64,000 bases of DNA from Achromobacter sp. ASV32 (GCF_016428805.1 NZ_JAELTJ010000004.1:46337-110336); one strand, 5' to 3'. Shown: positions 26,092-34,442, counted from the first letter of the stretch. The notes: generated by a model not told the origin, from the letters alone. Numbers and translations: made by a program.

Positions 26092-26877
26092 CTAACCCCG
26101 GGCGGTGCTGCCCGGGGCGGCAGGCCCGGCGTCGACGGCCAGGGGAATCAGCCTGCCGGCGCTGTCCAGCCGCCCGGGCGCCCAGGCGATGGGCGGCGCA
26201 GCGGTGGCGGTACGCACGTGCGACAGGAAGCGCGTGCGCGGCACGGGTTGTGCCCCCAGGCTGGCCAGGTGGCGCGTCTGCTGCTGGCAATCGATCCATT
26301 GCACTCCCTGGGCGCTGACGTACCGGACCAGGTAGGCCAGCGCGATCTTGGACGCGTTGGGGACGCGCGTGAACATGGACTCACCGAAGAACATGCGGCC
26401 CAGGCTGATGCCGTAGAGGCCGCCGGCCAGTTCGCCGTCAATCCAGGTTTCAATGCTGTGGACGTAGCCGGCAGCGTGCCAGGCGCGGTAGGCCTCGCGC
26501 ATGGCAGCGGTGATCCAGGTGCCGGGCTGGCCGTCGCGCGGCGCGGCGCATTGCGCCATCACCTCGGTAAAGGCGGTGTCGACCCGGACCTCGATGCGCG
26601 GCGCGGCCTCATATTCGTGGCGGGCGATCTGGCGCAAAAGTTTGCGCAGCGAATGCGAGGGCGCGAAATCCTTGCAGGCCAGCACCATGCGCGGGTCCGG
26701 GCTCCACCACAGGACGGGCTCGCCTTCGGAATACCAGGGGAAGATGCCATTCGAATATGCCTGGATGAGCCGGTCCGTCGACAGGTCCGCGCCGGCAGCG
26801 AGCAGGCCGTCCGGATCCGTCAGGGCGAATTCGGCGGGCGGAAACGGGGTGTCTGCGGCAAGCCAGGGCAGCTTCAA
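26092..26877 (-). CDS. aat: leucyl/phenylalanyl-tRNA-protein transferase
   Basis: A 261-residue protein. The start is TTG 26877, because the family N-terminus (KLPWLA..FPP) follows it directly and no ATG fits. [37 protein letters not shown] and [18 protein letters not shown] are diagnostic. It adds Leu or Phe to proteins with N-terminal Lys or Arg for degradation by the N-end rule. The start overlaps the stop of the Nudix gene (TTGA), indicating translational coupling. Confidence 0.95.
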   Translation of the reverse strand: MKLPWLAADTPFPPAEFALTDPDGLLAAGADLSTDRLIQAYSNGIFPWYSEGEPVLWWSPDPRMVLACKDFAPSHSLRKLLRQIARHEYEAAPRIEVRVDTAFTEVMAQCAAPRDGQPGTWITAAMREAYRAWHAAGYVHSIETWIDGELAGGLYGISLGRMFFGESMFTRVPNASKIALAYLVRYVSAQGVQWIDCQQQTRHLASLGAQPVPRTRFLSHVRTATAAPPIAWAPGRLDSAGRLIPLAVDAGPAAPGSTARG

Positions 26878-27455
26878 CGGTGCGATTCTAGGGTGTAGTG
26901 GTGAGGGCCGAATGTGCCGCGCTTGCGGTCCTCGAAGTAGCGTTGCAGCGTGGTGGCCACGGTGCGGAACGCCAGGTCGTCCCAGGGAATGTCGGCCTCG
27001 TCGTAGAAGCGGGCTTCCAGGCTTTCCGGGCCGGGATCCAGCTCGGGGCCCAGTACCTCGGCCAGGTAGAACACGTGCACCTGCTCGATCTGGGGCACGT
27101 CGATGATGGTGTAGATCTCGCCCAGCCGGATGCGCGCGCCGGATTCTTCCAGCGTTTCGCGGCCGGCGCCTTGCGCAGTGCTTTCGCCCAATTCCATGAA
27201 GCCGGCCGGCAGCGTCCAGGTGTTGTAGCGCGGCTCGATCGCGCGGCGGCACAGGAGAATGCGGTTGTCCAGCACAGGCACCGTGCCGACCACCAGGCGG
27301 GGGTTCTGGTAATGGATGGCGCCGCAGTGGTCACAGATATCGCGTTCGCGGTTGTCGCCCTCGGGCACGCGCCGGTTCACGGGCGAGCCGCACTGGCTGC
27401 AGAAGTTCGCGCGGCGCGGCGCGGGAAAATATTCGAGGGGCGATTTGGCGGTCAT
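26874..27455 (-). CDS. Nudix hydrolase with N-terminal zinc ribbon (NudC-like)
   Basis: A 193-residue protein. Residues about 18-50 contain FCSQCGSPV and CDHCGAIHY, a four-cysteine zinc ribbon. The Nudix box then reads [23 protein letters not shown], with the GX5EX7RE core of metal-binding glutamates. The combination resembles NADH pyrophosphatase NudC but is shorter. Substrate unknown; a nucleoside diphosphate derivative is likely. It is first in the nudix-aat pair and starts 11 bases after the LysR gene end. Confidence 0.87.
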   Translation of the reverse strand: MTAKSPLEYFPAPRRANFCSQCGSPVNRRVPEGDNRERDICDHCGAIHYQNPRLVVGTVPVLDNRILLCRRAIEPRYNTWTLPAGFMELGESTAQGAGRETLEESGARIRLGEIYTIIDVPQIEQVHVFYLAEVLGPELDPGPESLEARFYDEADIPWDDLAFRTVATTLQRYFEDRKRGTFGPHHYTLESHR

Positions 27456-27465
27456 GGGGTCGATT

Positions 27466-28398
27466 CTAACGGCTGCCGCGCCGACTGGCGCGCCGGGCGG
27501 GGGGCACGGGCGTGCGGCCGCCAAAGCGCGCTTCCAGATGCTCGACGAACGAGCGCACCTTGGGCGACAGGAAGCGCCGGTGCGGGTAGACGGCGTACAT
27601 GGAAATCGGAGTGTGACCGTAGTCTTGCAGCAGCGCGACCAGCCGGCCGGCGCGGACATCGTCGCCCACCAGGAATTCCGGTTGCAGGATCACGCCGTGT
27701 CCGGCCAGCGCGGCGGTGCGCAGCACGTCGCCGTTGTTCGCCCGCAGCGCGGCATTGACCCGCACCAGGTGGCTGATGCCGTCTTTCTCGAAGTGCCATT
27801 CGTTGCCCGTGCTGGCGTAGGCGTAGTGCAGGCAGCGATGTTGCTTGAGATCTTCGGGCGTGCGCGGAGTGCCGTGGCGTTCCAGGTAAGCGGGCGCCGC
27901 GCACACCAGCAACTGTTGCGGCGCCAGTGGCCTTGCTACCAGCGACGAGTCCTGCAGCGGCCCGATACGCACCGCGACATCGTAGCCGTCCTCGACCAGG
28001 TCCACGACCCGGTCGTTCAGGTCTAGGTCGATCACCACGTCCGGATAGCGCAGCAGATATTCGGCGATGGCGGGCCCCAGGTGCAGGATCCCGAACGATA
28101 CCGGCGCGCTCACGCGCAGGCGGCCGCTGGGCGCCCGGCCTTCGGCTTGCAGCGACAGCTCCAGGTCCGCCACTTCCGCCAGGATCGGCCGCACGCGTTC
28201 ATAGAAGGCGCGACCGGCGTCCGTCATGCTGAGCTTGCGAGTGGTGCGGTTCAGCAGTCGCACGCCGTATTTCTCTTCCAGGTAGGCGATCTGCCGCGTC
28301 ACGACGGAACGGGCCTGGCCCATCTTGTCCGCGGCGGCGGCGAAAGAGCCCAGTTCGACGACCCGGGCGTAGGTCTGCATGGCGCTATGGGTGTCCAT
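27466..28398 (-). CDS. LysR-family transcriptional regulator (CrgA-like group)
   Basis: A 310-residue regulator with an N-terminal winged helix (AMQTYARVVELGSFAAAADKM, SVVTRQIAYLEEKYG) and a LysR substrate-binding domain from about residue 90. ATG 28398 follows a purine-rich stretch. It faces the divergent DoxX-family gene across 135 bases that contain an ideal LysR box (28412-28434). It therefore probably regulates doxX and itself. The inducer is unknown. Confidence 0.92.
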   Translation of the reverse strand: MDTHSAMQTYARVVELGSFAAAADKMGQARSVVTRQIAYLEEKYGVRLLNRTTRKLSMTDAGRAFYERVRPILAEVADLELSLQAEGRAPSGRLRVSAPVSFGILHLGPAIAEYLLRYPDVVIDLDLNDRVVDLVEDGYDVAVRIGPLQDSSLVARPLAPQQLLVCAAPAYLERHGTPRTPEDLKQHRCLHYAYASTGNEWHFEKDGISHLVRVNAALRANNGDVLRTAALAGHGVILQPEFLVGDDVRAGRLVALLQDYGHTPISMYAVYPHRRFLSPKVRSFVEHLEARFGGRTPVPPARRASRRGSR

Positions 28399-28411
28399 GG
28401 GGAGGTCCTGG

Positions 28412-28434
28412 ATTGTTTCAATTTGGGGAACAAT
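28412..28434. promoter_or_regulatory. LysR-type operator ATTGTT-N11-AACAAT
   Basis: A perfect 6-bp inverted repeat with an 11-base spacer, the T-N11-A geometry bound by LysR regulators. It starts 14 bases upstream of the lysR start codon and about 100 bases before doxX. Confidence 0.7.
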
Positions 28435-28533
28435 AAGTTGCGATTTTGCATGTTTATCTTTGTTTTTGGAATCGCAAGAATAGCGGCCATGAAGAATCTT
28501 CCCGTTCCGGGCGATTCGCTCACGGAGAGTGCA

Positions 28534-28935
28534 ATGATCGATACCCGTACCGCGCCCTATGCGGCGCTTTTGCTGCGCATCGCGCTGGGCGTGATGTTCC
28601 TGGCCCACGGCCTGACCAAGCTGTTGGTGTTCACGCTGCCCGGCACCGCGCAGTTCTTCGCCAAGATCGGCTTTGCCGGCTGGCTGGCCTATCCGGTCAC
28701 GTTCTTTGAAATCGGCGCAGGCGTCCTGCTGATCCTGGGCGTCGTGCCCCGCTGGATCGCCGTCATTGCCACCGTGCAGCTGTTCGTTGCGTCCACGGTC
28801 CACTTCGGCAACGGCTGGGGCTTCAGCAACCCCAATGGCGGTTGGGAATACCCCGTGTTCCTGTCGGTCGCGGCCGCCGTGCTGGCGCTGCTGGGCGACG
28901 GCAAGTACGCGCTGGTCAAGAGCGGACGCGGCTGA
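28534..28935 (+). CDS. DoxX-family membrane protein
   Basis: A 133-residue protein with four hydrophobic helices. ALLLRIALGVMFLAHGLTK at the N-terminus and VTFFEIGAGVLLILGVVPR in the centre are DoxX hallmarks. GGAGAG lies seven bases before ATG 28534; an in-frame ATG at 28489 is possible but has no good ribosome site. Family members are linked to redox or thiol stress responses and quinone-related functions. It is divergent from a LysR gene. Confidence 0.85.
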   Translation: MIDTRTAPYAALLLRIALGVMFLAHGLTKLLVFTLPGTAQFFAKIGFAGWLAYPVTFFEIGAGVLLILGVVPRWIAVIATVQLFVASTVHFGNGWGFSNPNGGWEYPVFLSVAAAVLALLGDGKYALVKSGRG

Positions 28936-29038
28936 TCGCCTCGCGCATCAGTCTGTCAACCAGACTGGACGTCGCACCGGCTACGGCGGGCACCTAGAAT
29001 GGACCGGCCGTACCGGTGTTTTTTTATCTGGAGATTCC

Positions 29039-29491
29039 ATGACGTTCACGCAGCGCGCCCTGGGCGCCATCCTGATTGCCGCCGCCTTGTCGCCCACCGT
29101 TCATGCGTCGCCCGAGCAGGAAGCCGCCAACAAAGAGGCGGTGCTGGCTTTCTACGAAAAGGGCTTGAATCAGAAGGACGCGGATGCCGCCCTGAAGTAC
29201 GTGGGCGACCGCTATGTGCAGCACAACCCGAACGCGGCCGATGGCCCGGAGGGTTTCCGCAAATTCGTTGCCTTCCTGCGCGACAGATATCCGCAGTCCA
29301 AAAGTGAGATCAAGCGGGTGTTCACCGACGGCGATTACGTGATCCTGCACGTGCACGCCGTGCGCGAGCCGGGCACGCGCGGCAACGCCATCATCGACAT
29401 CTTCCGGCTTGAGCAGGGCAAGATCGTCGAGCACTGGGATGCGGTGCAGCCGATACCCGAGCAGTCCGCCAATACCAACGGCATGTTCTGA
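29039..29491 (+). CDS. secreted SnoaL-like protein
   Basis: A 150-residue protein with a signal peptide ending at VHASPEQE (about residue 22). The mature part reads AVLAFYEKGLNQKDADAALKYVG, YVQHNPNAADGPEGF and KIVEHWDAVQPIP, the pattern of SnoaL-like NTF2-fold proteins. GGAG sits seven bases before ATG 29039. Related periplasmic proteins have no defined function. It stands alone between doxX and a convergent unknown gene. Confidence 0.83.
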   Translation: MTFTQRALGAILIAAALSPTVHASPEQEAANKEAVLAFYEKGLNQKDADAALKYVGDRYVQHNPNAADGPEGFRKFVAFLRDRYPQSKSEIKRVFTDGDYVILHVHAVREPGTRGNAIIDIFRLEQGKIVEHWDAVQPIPEQSANTNGMF

Positions 29492-29559
29492 GGCGGCTCG
29501 CGTGTCCGCTTGCCGCGCAGCGTCCGTGGTTTGCGGGAGTTGCCGCTCTGAAGGACAGC

Positions 29560-30150
29560 CTACGCGGTGGGATTGGCCTGAAAGCCCAGCGTCGCGGCGA
29601 CGTCCGCCTGCTTGATCAGGCGCAGAGGCGAGACGGAATAGGCGCCTGGCAGGGCGATGCCAATGGCCTGCTCGGGCGTCAAGCCATCCAATACATCCAG
29701 CAGCGGCGCGCCGTCTTGGGTGACGAGCCGTTCCAGCAGGGCCGGCAGATCGCGGTCCAGCACGATGCCGGGCCCTTGCGGGGTCGTTGCATATAACTGG
29801 CCTGCATCGTCCAGCCACCAACTGCTGACCGTTTCCACGGCCACATCGGTATGCGTGACCAGCCTGCGGTTGTCGTCGCTGAGCCGCAGCACGTAAGGCG
29901 CCGCGTCCAATCGCAGGTACACGCGCTGCGGCCCGTTCTGGAAAAACCAGCGGCCGGCGTCATCGCGTTCGTAATTGCGGTTGATGAACCCCAGGATCTG
30001 CGTATTGGTGATCGACTCGCCCGGCCCGCCTTGCGCGGCCAGTCCCTGCGGGTGCAGGCGCCAGCGTCCGCGCGCGTCCAGCGACAGCCAGCCAAACACC
30101 GCCGGCACGTCGGGCCAGCGGGCGATGGCGTCTTTCACCGATGGATCCAT
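29560..30150 (-). CDS. conserved protein of unknown function (DUF2946/DUF2944-type, unsure)
   Basis: A 196-residue soluble protein. It contains WPDVPAVFGWLSLDARGRW, ILGFINRNYERDDAGRWFFQNGPQRVYL and VSSWWLDDAGQLY. I recall this as a conserved Burkholderiales family of unknown function but cannot confirm the DUF number. It starts two bases after the stop of the secreted protein upstream, so the two form an operon. The pattern of short strands with repeated GRW turns suggests an all-beta protein. Confidence 0.7.
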   Translation of the reverse strand: MDPSVKDAIARWPDVPAVFGWLSLDARGRWRLHPQGLAAQGGPGESITNTQILGFINRNYERDDAGRWFFQNGPQRVYLRLDAAPYVLRLSDDNRRLVTHTDVAVETVSSWWLDDAGQLYATTPQGPGIVLDRDLPALLERLVTQDGAPLLDVLDGLTPEQAIGIALPGAYSVSPLRLIKQADVAATLGFQANPTA

Positions 30151-30152
30151 GG

Positions 30153-30491
30153 TCAGGGGCGGATGATGATGGGCGGCGGGTTGATGATGATGGCGGGGGC
30201 GGGCATCGGCACCATGACCGGTTGGGGCGCGCCGTAGCCATAGCGGTAATCGTCGCGGCACTTGCGTTTTTCGCGGTAGTCGCCGTTGCGTTTCCACTTG
30301 CGTTCGACCTCGCAGGCGCCGTCCCAATACTTCTCTTTATACTCGCCGCGGCCATGGCCGTGGCGATGATGATGCCGATCGGAATCCGCTTCGGCCGCCA
30401 GCGGCGCCAGCGTCATCAGCGTGGCCGCGGATAAGGCGAGCAGGGTCGAAGGGGCGCGTCGGAGACTCGGGTTCTTGTGATGGTTGGGCAT
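30153..30491 (-). CDS. small secreted His- and Pro/Ile-rich protein
   Basis: A 112-residue protein. After a signal peptide (cleavage near AAEADS, about residue 35) comes HHHRHGHGRGEYKEKYW, a histidine-rich stretch that could bind metal. A basic segment with two Cys (ACEVERKWKRNGDYREKRKC) could form a disulfide. The C-terminus is low-complexity Pro/Ile (IIINPPPIIIRP). No known family is recognised. It sits immediately upstream of the unknown gene at 29560-30150. Confidence 0.65.
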   Translation of the reverse strand: MPNHHKNPSLRRAPSTLLALSAATLMTLAPLAAEADSDRHHHRHGHGRGEYKEKYWDGACEVERKWKRNGDYREKRKCRDDYRYGYGAPQPVMVPMPAPAIIINPPPIIIRP

Positions 30492-30595
30492 GGCATCGTC
30501 GTCAGATGAAAACGGCGTCACCTTAGCAACCAATCAATTGACCGGGCGTAGGGATGGGTAACGAGATGCAGGGGGAAGTGCGGGAGGGAAAATAC

Positions 30596-30669
30596 TGGAG
30601 GCGCAAGCCGGAATCGAACCGACGTACACGGATTTGCAATCCGCTGCATAACCACTCTGCCATTGCGCC
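30596..30669 (-). tRNA. tRNA-Cys (GCA)
   Basis: On the minus strand the 74-base sequence starts GGCGCAA and ends TTGCGCCTCCA, giving a seven-pair acceptor stem with encoded CCA. The anticodon loop reads ATTGCAAAT with anticodon GCA. The T-arm GTTCGATTC is normal. Confidence 0.95.
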
Positions 30670-30681
30670 AGTACTGCAAGA

Positions 30682-30718
30682 AAAAAGGAAGCGCGGTGTT
30701 GGCCGTTGCTTCCTTTTT
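30682..30718. terminator. 11-bp perfect hairpin between tRNA-Gly and tRNA-Cys
   Basis: AAAAAGGAAGC (30682-30692) pairs perfectly with GCTTCCTTTTT (30708-30718). With T-runs on both strands it has terminator form, although it lies inside a tRNA array. Confidence 0.6.
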
Positions 30719-30723
30719 GTATT

Positions 30724-30799
30724 TGGAGCGGGAGACGAGTCTCGAACTCGCGACCTCAACCTTGGCAAGGTTGCGCTCTACCAACTGAGCTACTCCCGC
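30724..30799 (-). tRNA. tRNA-Gly (GCC), copy 1
   Basis: A 76-base gene starting GCGGGAGTAGCTCAGTTGG and ending CTCCCGCTCCA, with CCA encoded and anticodon GCC in CTTGCCAAG. Identical to the copies at 30986-31061 and 35492-35567. A TATAAT on the minus strand in the 186-base gap upstream may give it its own promoter. Confidence 0.96.
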
Positions 30800-30985
30800 T
30801 TGGGGTACTGCTGGGCTATTTTGTAGCCTTGACTTCAACTTCACTTTTGGCAGGACTCTTAAAAAGAGCCGGATCCACCAAAGACAGCGATTATACACAG
30901 TTTTCCGACTTGTGCGGCGCCAGAACCGGATTCGGATCTTCCAACAACGTAGCGGCGGTGATGAAACAGCCTGCTGCGTATTTGT

Positions 30986-31061
30986 TGGAGCGGGAGACGA
31001 GTCTCGAACTCGCGACCTCAACCTTGGCAAGGTTGCGCTCTACCAACTGAGCTACTCCCGC
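30986..31061 (-). tRNA. tRNA-Gly (GCC), copy 2
   Basis: Same 76 bases as copy 1, anticodon GCC, encoded CCA. It is the first gene of the tRNA array read from the promoter at 31096-31123. Confidence 0.96.
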
Positions 31062-31095
31062 GCGGGGCACTGCGGTACTGCTTTGAAGAGGCGAG

Positions 31096-31123
31096 AGTAT
31101 ACATCAAATCACGCAAGGGTCAA
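31096..31123 (-). promoter_or_regulatory. tRNA-array promoter with GC-rich discriminator
   Basis: On the minus strand TTGACC (31123-31118), 16 bases, TATACT (31101-31096), then CTCGCC. A GC-rich stretch between the -10 and the start point is typical of stable-RNA promoters under stringent control. Confidence 0.75.
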
Positions 31124-31298
31124 CGAAGCCCGCGCCGCGGCGCGGCCCGCACGGGAGCCGGCACCGGGCCATGATTCAAGCGCGCATCATGGCCCAGCCC
31201 GAATGGCGTTTCTTGGCGCTTTTTCGCCATGCCGCGCCGTTGCACTATGCGGATACGCGGTGCCATCCGCAAGCCATCGAAGAAAAGGTACGAGAGAA

Positions 31299-31778
31299 AT
31301 GAGCCAGCGTTTGAATTACTTCCACGTGTCCGCCGAGCTGTCCAAGCACTACATGGACTTCAGCGCTTCCCTGAAAAAGAAAGCCGTCATCAAGGAGTTC
31401 AACGATCTGGTGACGATCCGCGCGTCGCAGATCAATGGCTGCGGCTTCTGCCTGGACATGCATATCAAGCAGGCCAAGATCGGCGGCGAACGCGAACTGC
31501 GTTTGCACCATATCGCCATCTGGCGTGAATCCCAGCTGTTCAGCGCGCGCGAGCGCGCCGCGCTGGAATGGACCGAGGCCCTGACGGTGCTGCACCCGCA
31601 CGGCGTATCCGATGCCGTCTACGAAGCGGTCCGCGGCCAGTTGTCCGAAGAAGAAATCTCGGACCTCACCTTCCTGGTGGTGGGCATCAATGGCTGGAAC
31701 CGCCTGAACGTGGCGTTCCGTACCGAGCCGGGCTCGGCGGATGCCGCGTTTGGCCTGGACAAGGCCGGCTTGAACTGA
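31299..31778 (+). CDS. AhpD-like carboxymuconolactone decarboxylase-family protein
   Basis: A 159-residue all-helical protein. INGCGFCLDMHIKQA (about residues 48-62) holds the CxxC followed by His that defines the AhpD active site. LVTIRASQ before it and LSEEEISDLTFLVVGINGWNRL after it are family features. AhpD-type proteins reduce peroxidatic partners or act as alkylhydroperoxidases. ATG 31299 follows GAGAG. It converges on the MocR gene. Confidence 0.87.
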   Translation: MSQRLNYFHVSAELSKHYMDFSASLKKKAVIKEFNDLVTIRASQINGCGFCLDMHIKQAKIGGERELRLHHIAIWRESQLFSARERAALEWTEALTVLHPHGVSDAVYEAVRGQLSEEEISDLTFLVVGINGWNRLNVAFRTEPGSADAAFGLDKAGLN

Positions 31779-31801
31779 GCGGGCGCGAGCCGCTATTGAA
31801 G

Positions 31802-31827
31802 GGCCTGCCCGTGCGGGCAGGCCTTTT
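31802..31827 (+). terminator. terminator of the AhpD-like gene
   Basis: GGCCTGCCC (31802-31810), GTGC loop, GGGCAGGCC (31815-31823), TTTT. It abuts the end of the convergent MocR gene. Confidence 0.75.
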
Positions 31828-33245
31828 CACATCAGCGCCAGGATGCGCCGGCCCAGTTGCTCGGCGCGCGCCTGCGATTCGATATTGGTAAAGCTCATCA
31901 GCAGCCCCGATCCGCAGGGTGCAGCGGTGGACCAGCGCGACAACGCGTGCGCATAGATGCCGTTTTCGACCATGCGACGGGCCAGCGGGCGGTCGGTGTG
32001 GTGCCCCTTCATCTTGACCAGCAGGTGCATGCCGCCCGGCTGTGGATGGATGGGCATGTCGGGCCCGAATACCTTGGCGAGCCCCGCTGCCGTGGCCTCG
32101 CGGCGCTCGGCGTACAGCCGCCGCATGCGCTGGATGTGCCGCGCGAAATGCCCCTCGGTCATGAAGGCGCAGACCAGCGCCTGCGTCAGTCCCGGAATGC
32201 CATTGCCGAGCACCCGGTTGACGTCCTCGAAGCGCCGGACCTGCGCCTCGGGCACCACCAGGTATGCCAGCCGAATGCCGGGGAACATGACCTTGCTGAA
32301 CGTGCCTGCATAGAGCACGCGGCCGTGCCGGTCCAGGCTTTTCAGCGCCGGCAGGGGGCGGCTGATGTAGCGGTATTCGCCGTCGTAGTCGTCTTCCACG
32401 ATCCAACGCTGGTTGCGCTCGGCCCATTCCAGCAATTGCTGGCGCCGGGTCAGCGACAGCGTCACGCTCAGGGGGCTTTGATGCGCGGGCGTGACCACGG
32501 CGGCGCTGGCGTCGGGGGCTTGCGCGATGCCTCGCGACACCATGATGCCCTCGGCGTCCACCTCGATGGGGGCGAATTGCAGTCCGGCGTGGGTGAGCAG
32601 TTCGCGGGTGGGCGGATAGCCCGGGTCCTCCACCCAGACTTGCCGGCCGGGTTGCAGCAGCGCCTGGATCACCAGGTTCAGGCTTTCGCGGTAGCCCGAC
32701 GTGATAAAGACCTGGGCCGGCGTGCAGTGGATGCTGCGCGCCACCTGCAGATGGGCGGCGATGGCGGTGCGCAGCGCCGGTAGCCCGTCAGCCGGCGGAT
32801 AGGACAGGTCGGCTGCCTGCGTGGCGCGCAGGTAGCGAGCGCCCAGCCGCGCCCAGATCTTGCGCGGAAATGCGTCCAGTGCGGGCAAGCCCATCTGAAA
32901 GGGCAGCAGCGACGACGGCTGTTGCCAGGTGTCGGGGTCCGCCTTGACCGGCGCGGGCGGTGGCGTGGCGGCCGGCTGCGCATGCAGGCCTGGCGTCACG
33001 ACGGTGCCGGCCTGGCCGCGCGGCTGCACATAGCCTTCGGCATGCAGCAGCGAATACGCCATCTCGATCGTGCCGCGGGCTACGCCCAGGTCCTTGGCCA
33101 GTGCCCGCGCCGACGGAATCCGGTCGCCGGGCTTCAGCGTGCCCTGGGCGATGGCGCCGCGGAAGCGGTCATAGATCTGGCGGTAAAGCGGCGCGTCGCC
33201 GGCCGCGGCGGACGGCGGGAGGCTGTCGATGGGAGACCGCGTCAT
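31827..33245 (-). CDS. MocR-family regulator (GntR winged helix fused to aminotransferase fold)
   Basis: A 472-residue protein. An N-terminal GntR winged helix (about residues 17-90: LYRQIYDRFRGAIAQGTLKPG, SARALAKDLGVARGTI) is joined by a proline-rich linker to a type I aminotransferase domain. VWVEDPGYPPTRE and WIVEDDYDGEYRY lie in the cofactor pocket; the PLP lysine should be in AGTFSKVMFPGIRLAYLV. Such regulators (PdxR, GabR, TauR) respond to PLP or amino acids and bind direct repeats. Two near-identical repeats lie just upstream (33260-33286). The divergent GNAT and azoreductase genes are the probable targets. Confidence 0.92.
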   Translation of the reverse strand: MTRSPIDSLPPSAAAGDAPLYRQIYDRFRGAIAQGTLKPGDRIPSARALAKDLGVARGTIEMAYSLLHAEGYVQPRGQAGTVVTPGLHAQPAATPPPAPVKADPDTWQQPSSLLPFQMGLPALDAFPRKIWARLGARYLRATQAADLSYPPADGLPALRTAIAAHLQVARSIHCTPAQVFITSGYRESLNLVIQALLQPGRQVWVEDPGYPPTRELLTHAGLQFAPIEVDAEGIMVSRGIAQAPDASAAVVTPAHQSPLSVTLSLTRRQQLLEWAERNQRWIVEDDYDGEYRYISRPLPALKSLDRHGRVLYAGTFSKVMFPGIRLAYLVVPEAQVRRFEDVNRVLGNGIPGLTQALVCAFMTEGHFARHIQRMRRLYAERREATAAGLAKVFGPDMPIHPQPGGMHLLVKMKGHHTDRPLARRMVENGIYAHALSRWSTAAPCGSGLLMSFTNIESQARAEQLGRRILALM

Positions 33246-33259
33246 GGCCTAGTCCAAAG

Positions 33260-33286
33260 TTCAATTTATGGTTCTTCAAATTATGG
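33260..33286. promoter_or_regulatory. direct repeat in the mocR-GNAT intergenic region (candidate MocR operator)
   Basis: TTCAATTTATGG (33260-33271) and TTCAAATTATGG (33275-33286) match in 11 of 12 positions, offset by 15 bases. They lie 15 bases upstream of the mocR start codon and stand out as AT-rich in a GC-rich genome. Confidence 0.6.
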
Positions 33287-33381
33287 CATGGGCTGACTAG
33301 CATGAGGTCTGTGTCGGCCGTTTCGGCCGCGGACCCACCCGGTCACGGCATCACCGCCGAGTCCGGCAAGACAGGACAGTC

Positions 33382-33828
33382 ATGAACCATCAGGACATAC
33401 GCCATATCGAAACCGCCGAGGAACTGCGCGCCTGCTTCCCGGTCATGCGGGAATTGCGCCCGCACCTGGCTGGCGAGGCCGACTTCGCCGCCCGCATCGC
33501 TCGCATGCGCGCCGAGAATTACGCCTTGCTGGCAGTCTGGGAGGGCGGCGAACCCGTCGCGCTGGCCGGCTACCGCTACCAGGAAAACCTGATCTACGGC
33601 CGATTCCTGTACGTGGATGATCTGGTCACCACCGAACGCAGCCGCGGCGGACGTCATGGCGCAAGCCTGCTGCAGGCGCTGGAAGGCATCGCCCGCGACG
33701 CCGGCTGCGCCAAGCTGGTGCTGGACACCGGGCTGGGCAATGCTCTGGCACAGCGTTTCTATTTCCGCCAGGGGTTGTTGACCGGCGCGATGCGTTTTTC
33801 GAAGGTGCTGGGAGAGCAAGCGGCATGA
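33382..33828 (+). CDS. GNAT-family N-acetyltransferase
   Basis: A 148-residue single-domain acetyltransferase. RFLYVDDLVTTERSRGGRHGASLL (about residues 73-96) is the acetyl-CoA-binding motif A (here RGGRHGA instead of the usual R/QxxGxG/A). AQRFYFRQGLLTGAMRFSK forms motif B. Substrate unknown. It overlaps the azoreductase gene by four bases (ATGA) and is divergent from mocR. Confidence 0.87.
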   Translation: MNHQDIRHIETAEELRACFPVMRELRPHLAGEADFAARIARMRAENYALLAVWEGGEPVALAGYRYQENLIYGRFLYVDDLVTTERSRGGRHGASLLQALEGIARDAGCAKLVLDTGLGNALAQRFYFRQGLLTGAMRFSKVLGEQAA

Positions 33829-34442
33829 GCGTCCTGCGTTTGACTTGCAGCCCGCGCGGCGTGGGCTCGGAAAGCCATCGGCTGTCCCAATTCGTGGTGG
33901 AGCACCTGGCCCGGCACGATCCCGTGCGCGGCCGCGACATCGTCGACATCGACGCCAATCGGCTGCCGCACGTAGACGTGGACTATGCCCGGGCATTGGG
34001 CTCGCCTGTCGATCCTGACAGCGAGATCAGCGGCCGCGGCTCGTTGCGTCAGTCCGATCAACTGATCCGGTCGTTGTCGGGTGCAGACTATGTCGTCATC
34101 GCCACGCCGATGCACAACTACACCGTGCCATCGGCCCTGAAGGTCTGGATCGACCATGTCGTGCGGGTGCGCAGCACCTTCAGCGTGACGCGCGAAGGCA
34201 AGGTCGGCGTGCTGGCCGACCGGCCGGTGTTTGTGGCGGCATCGTCGGGCGGCCTGTTCTCAGGGCCCGAGGCGCGGCAGCCCGATTTCCTGACGCCGTA
34301 CCTGAAAGCGGCCTTGGCGACGATCGGCCTGAAGAGTCTGACGTTCTTCTCGGTGGAAGGCACCGCCATGGGCGGACAGGCGCTGGAGTCGGCCAGGCTG
34401 CGCGCGCAGGAGCAGATCGCGGGGCATTTCGCGGTGCTGTGA
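33825..34442 (+). CDS. FMN-dependent NADH-quinone/azo reductase
   Basis: A 205-residue flavodoxin-fold protein. LTCSPRGVGSESHRLSQ binds FMN phosphate (AzoR has SPxxxxS), TPMHNYTVPSALKVWIDHVVR carries the MxNF/Y-like loop and the dimer interface, and SSGGLFSG binds the FMN ring edge. It reduces quinones or azo compounds with two electrons, possibly as protection against thiol stress. It is co-translated with the GNAT gene upstream, and probably under the MocR regulator. Confidence 0.88.
   Translation: MSVLRLTCSPRGVGSESHRLSQFVVEHLARHDPVRGRDIVDIDANRLPHVDVDYARALGSPVDPDSEISGRGSLRQSDQLIRSLSGADYVVIATPMHNYTVPSALKVWIDHVVRVRSTFSVTREGKVGVLADRPVFVAASSGGLFSGPEARQPDFLTPYLKAALATIGLKSLTFFSVEGTAMGGQALESARLRAQEQIAGHFAVL

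Noticed and set aside
26077..26105. Tandem TAACCCCGGGCGG repeat at the end of aat
   Set aside because: Two 13-base copies only, the second partly inside the coding end; too small to call a repeat family.
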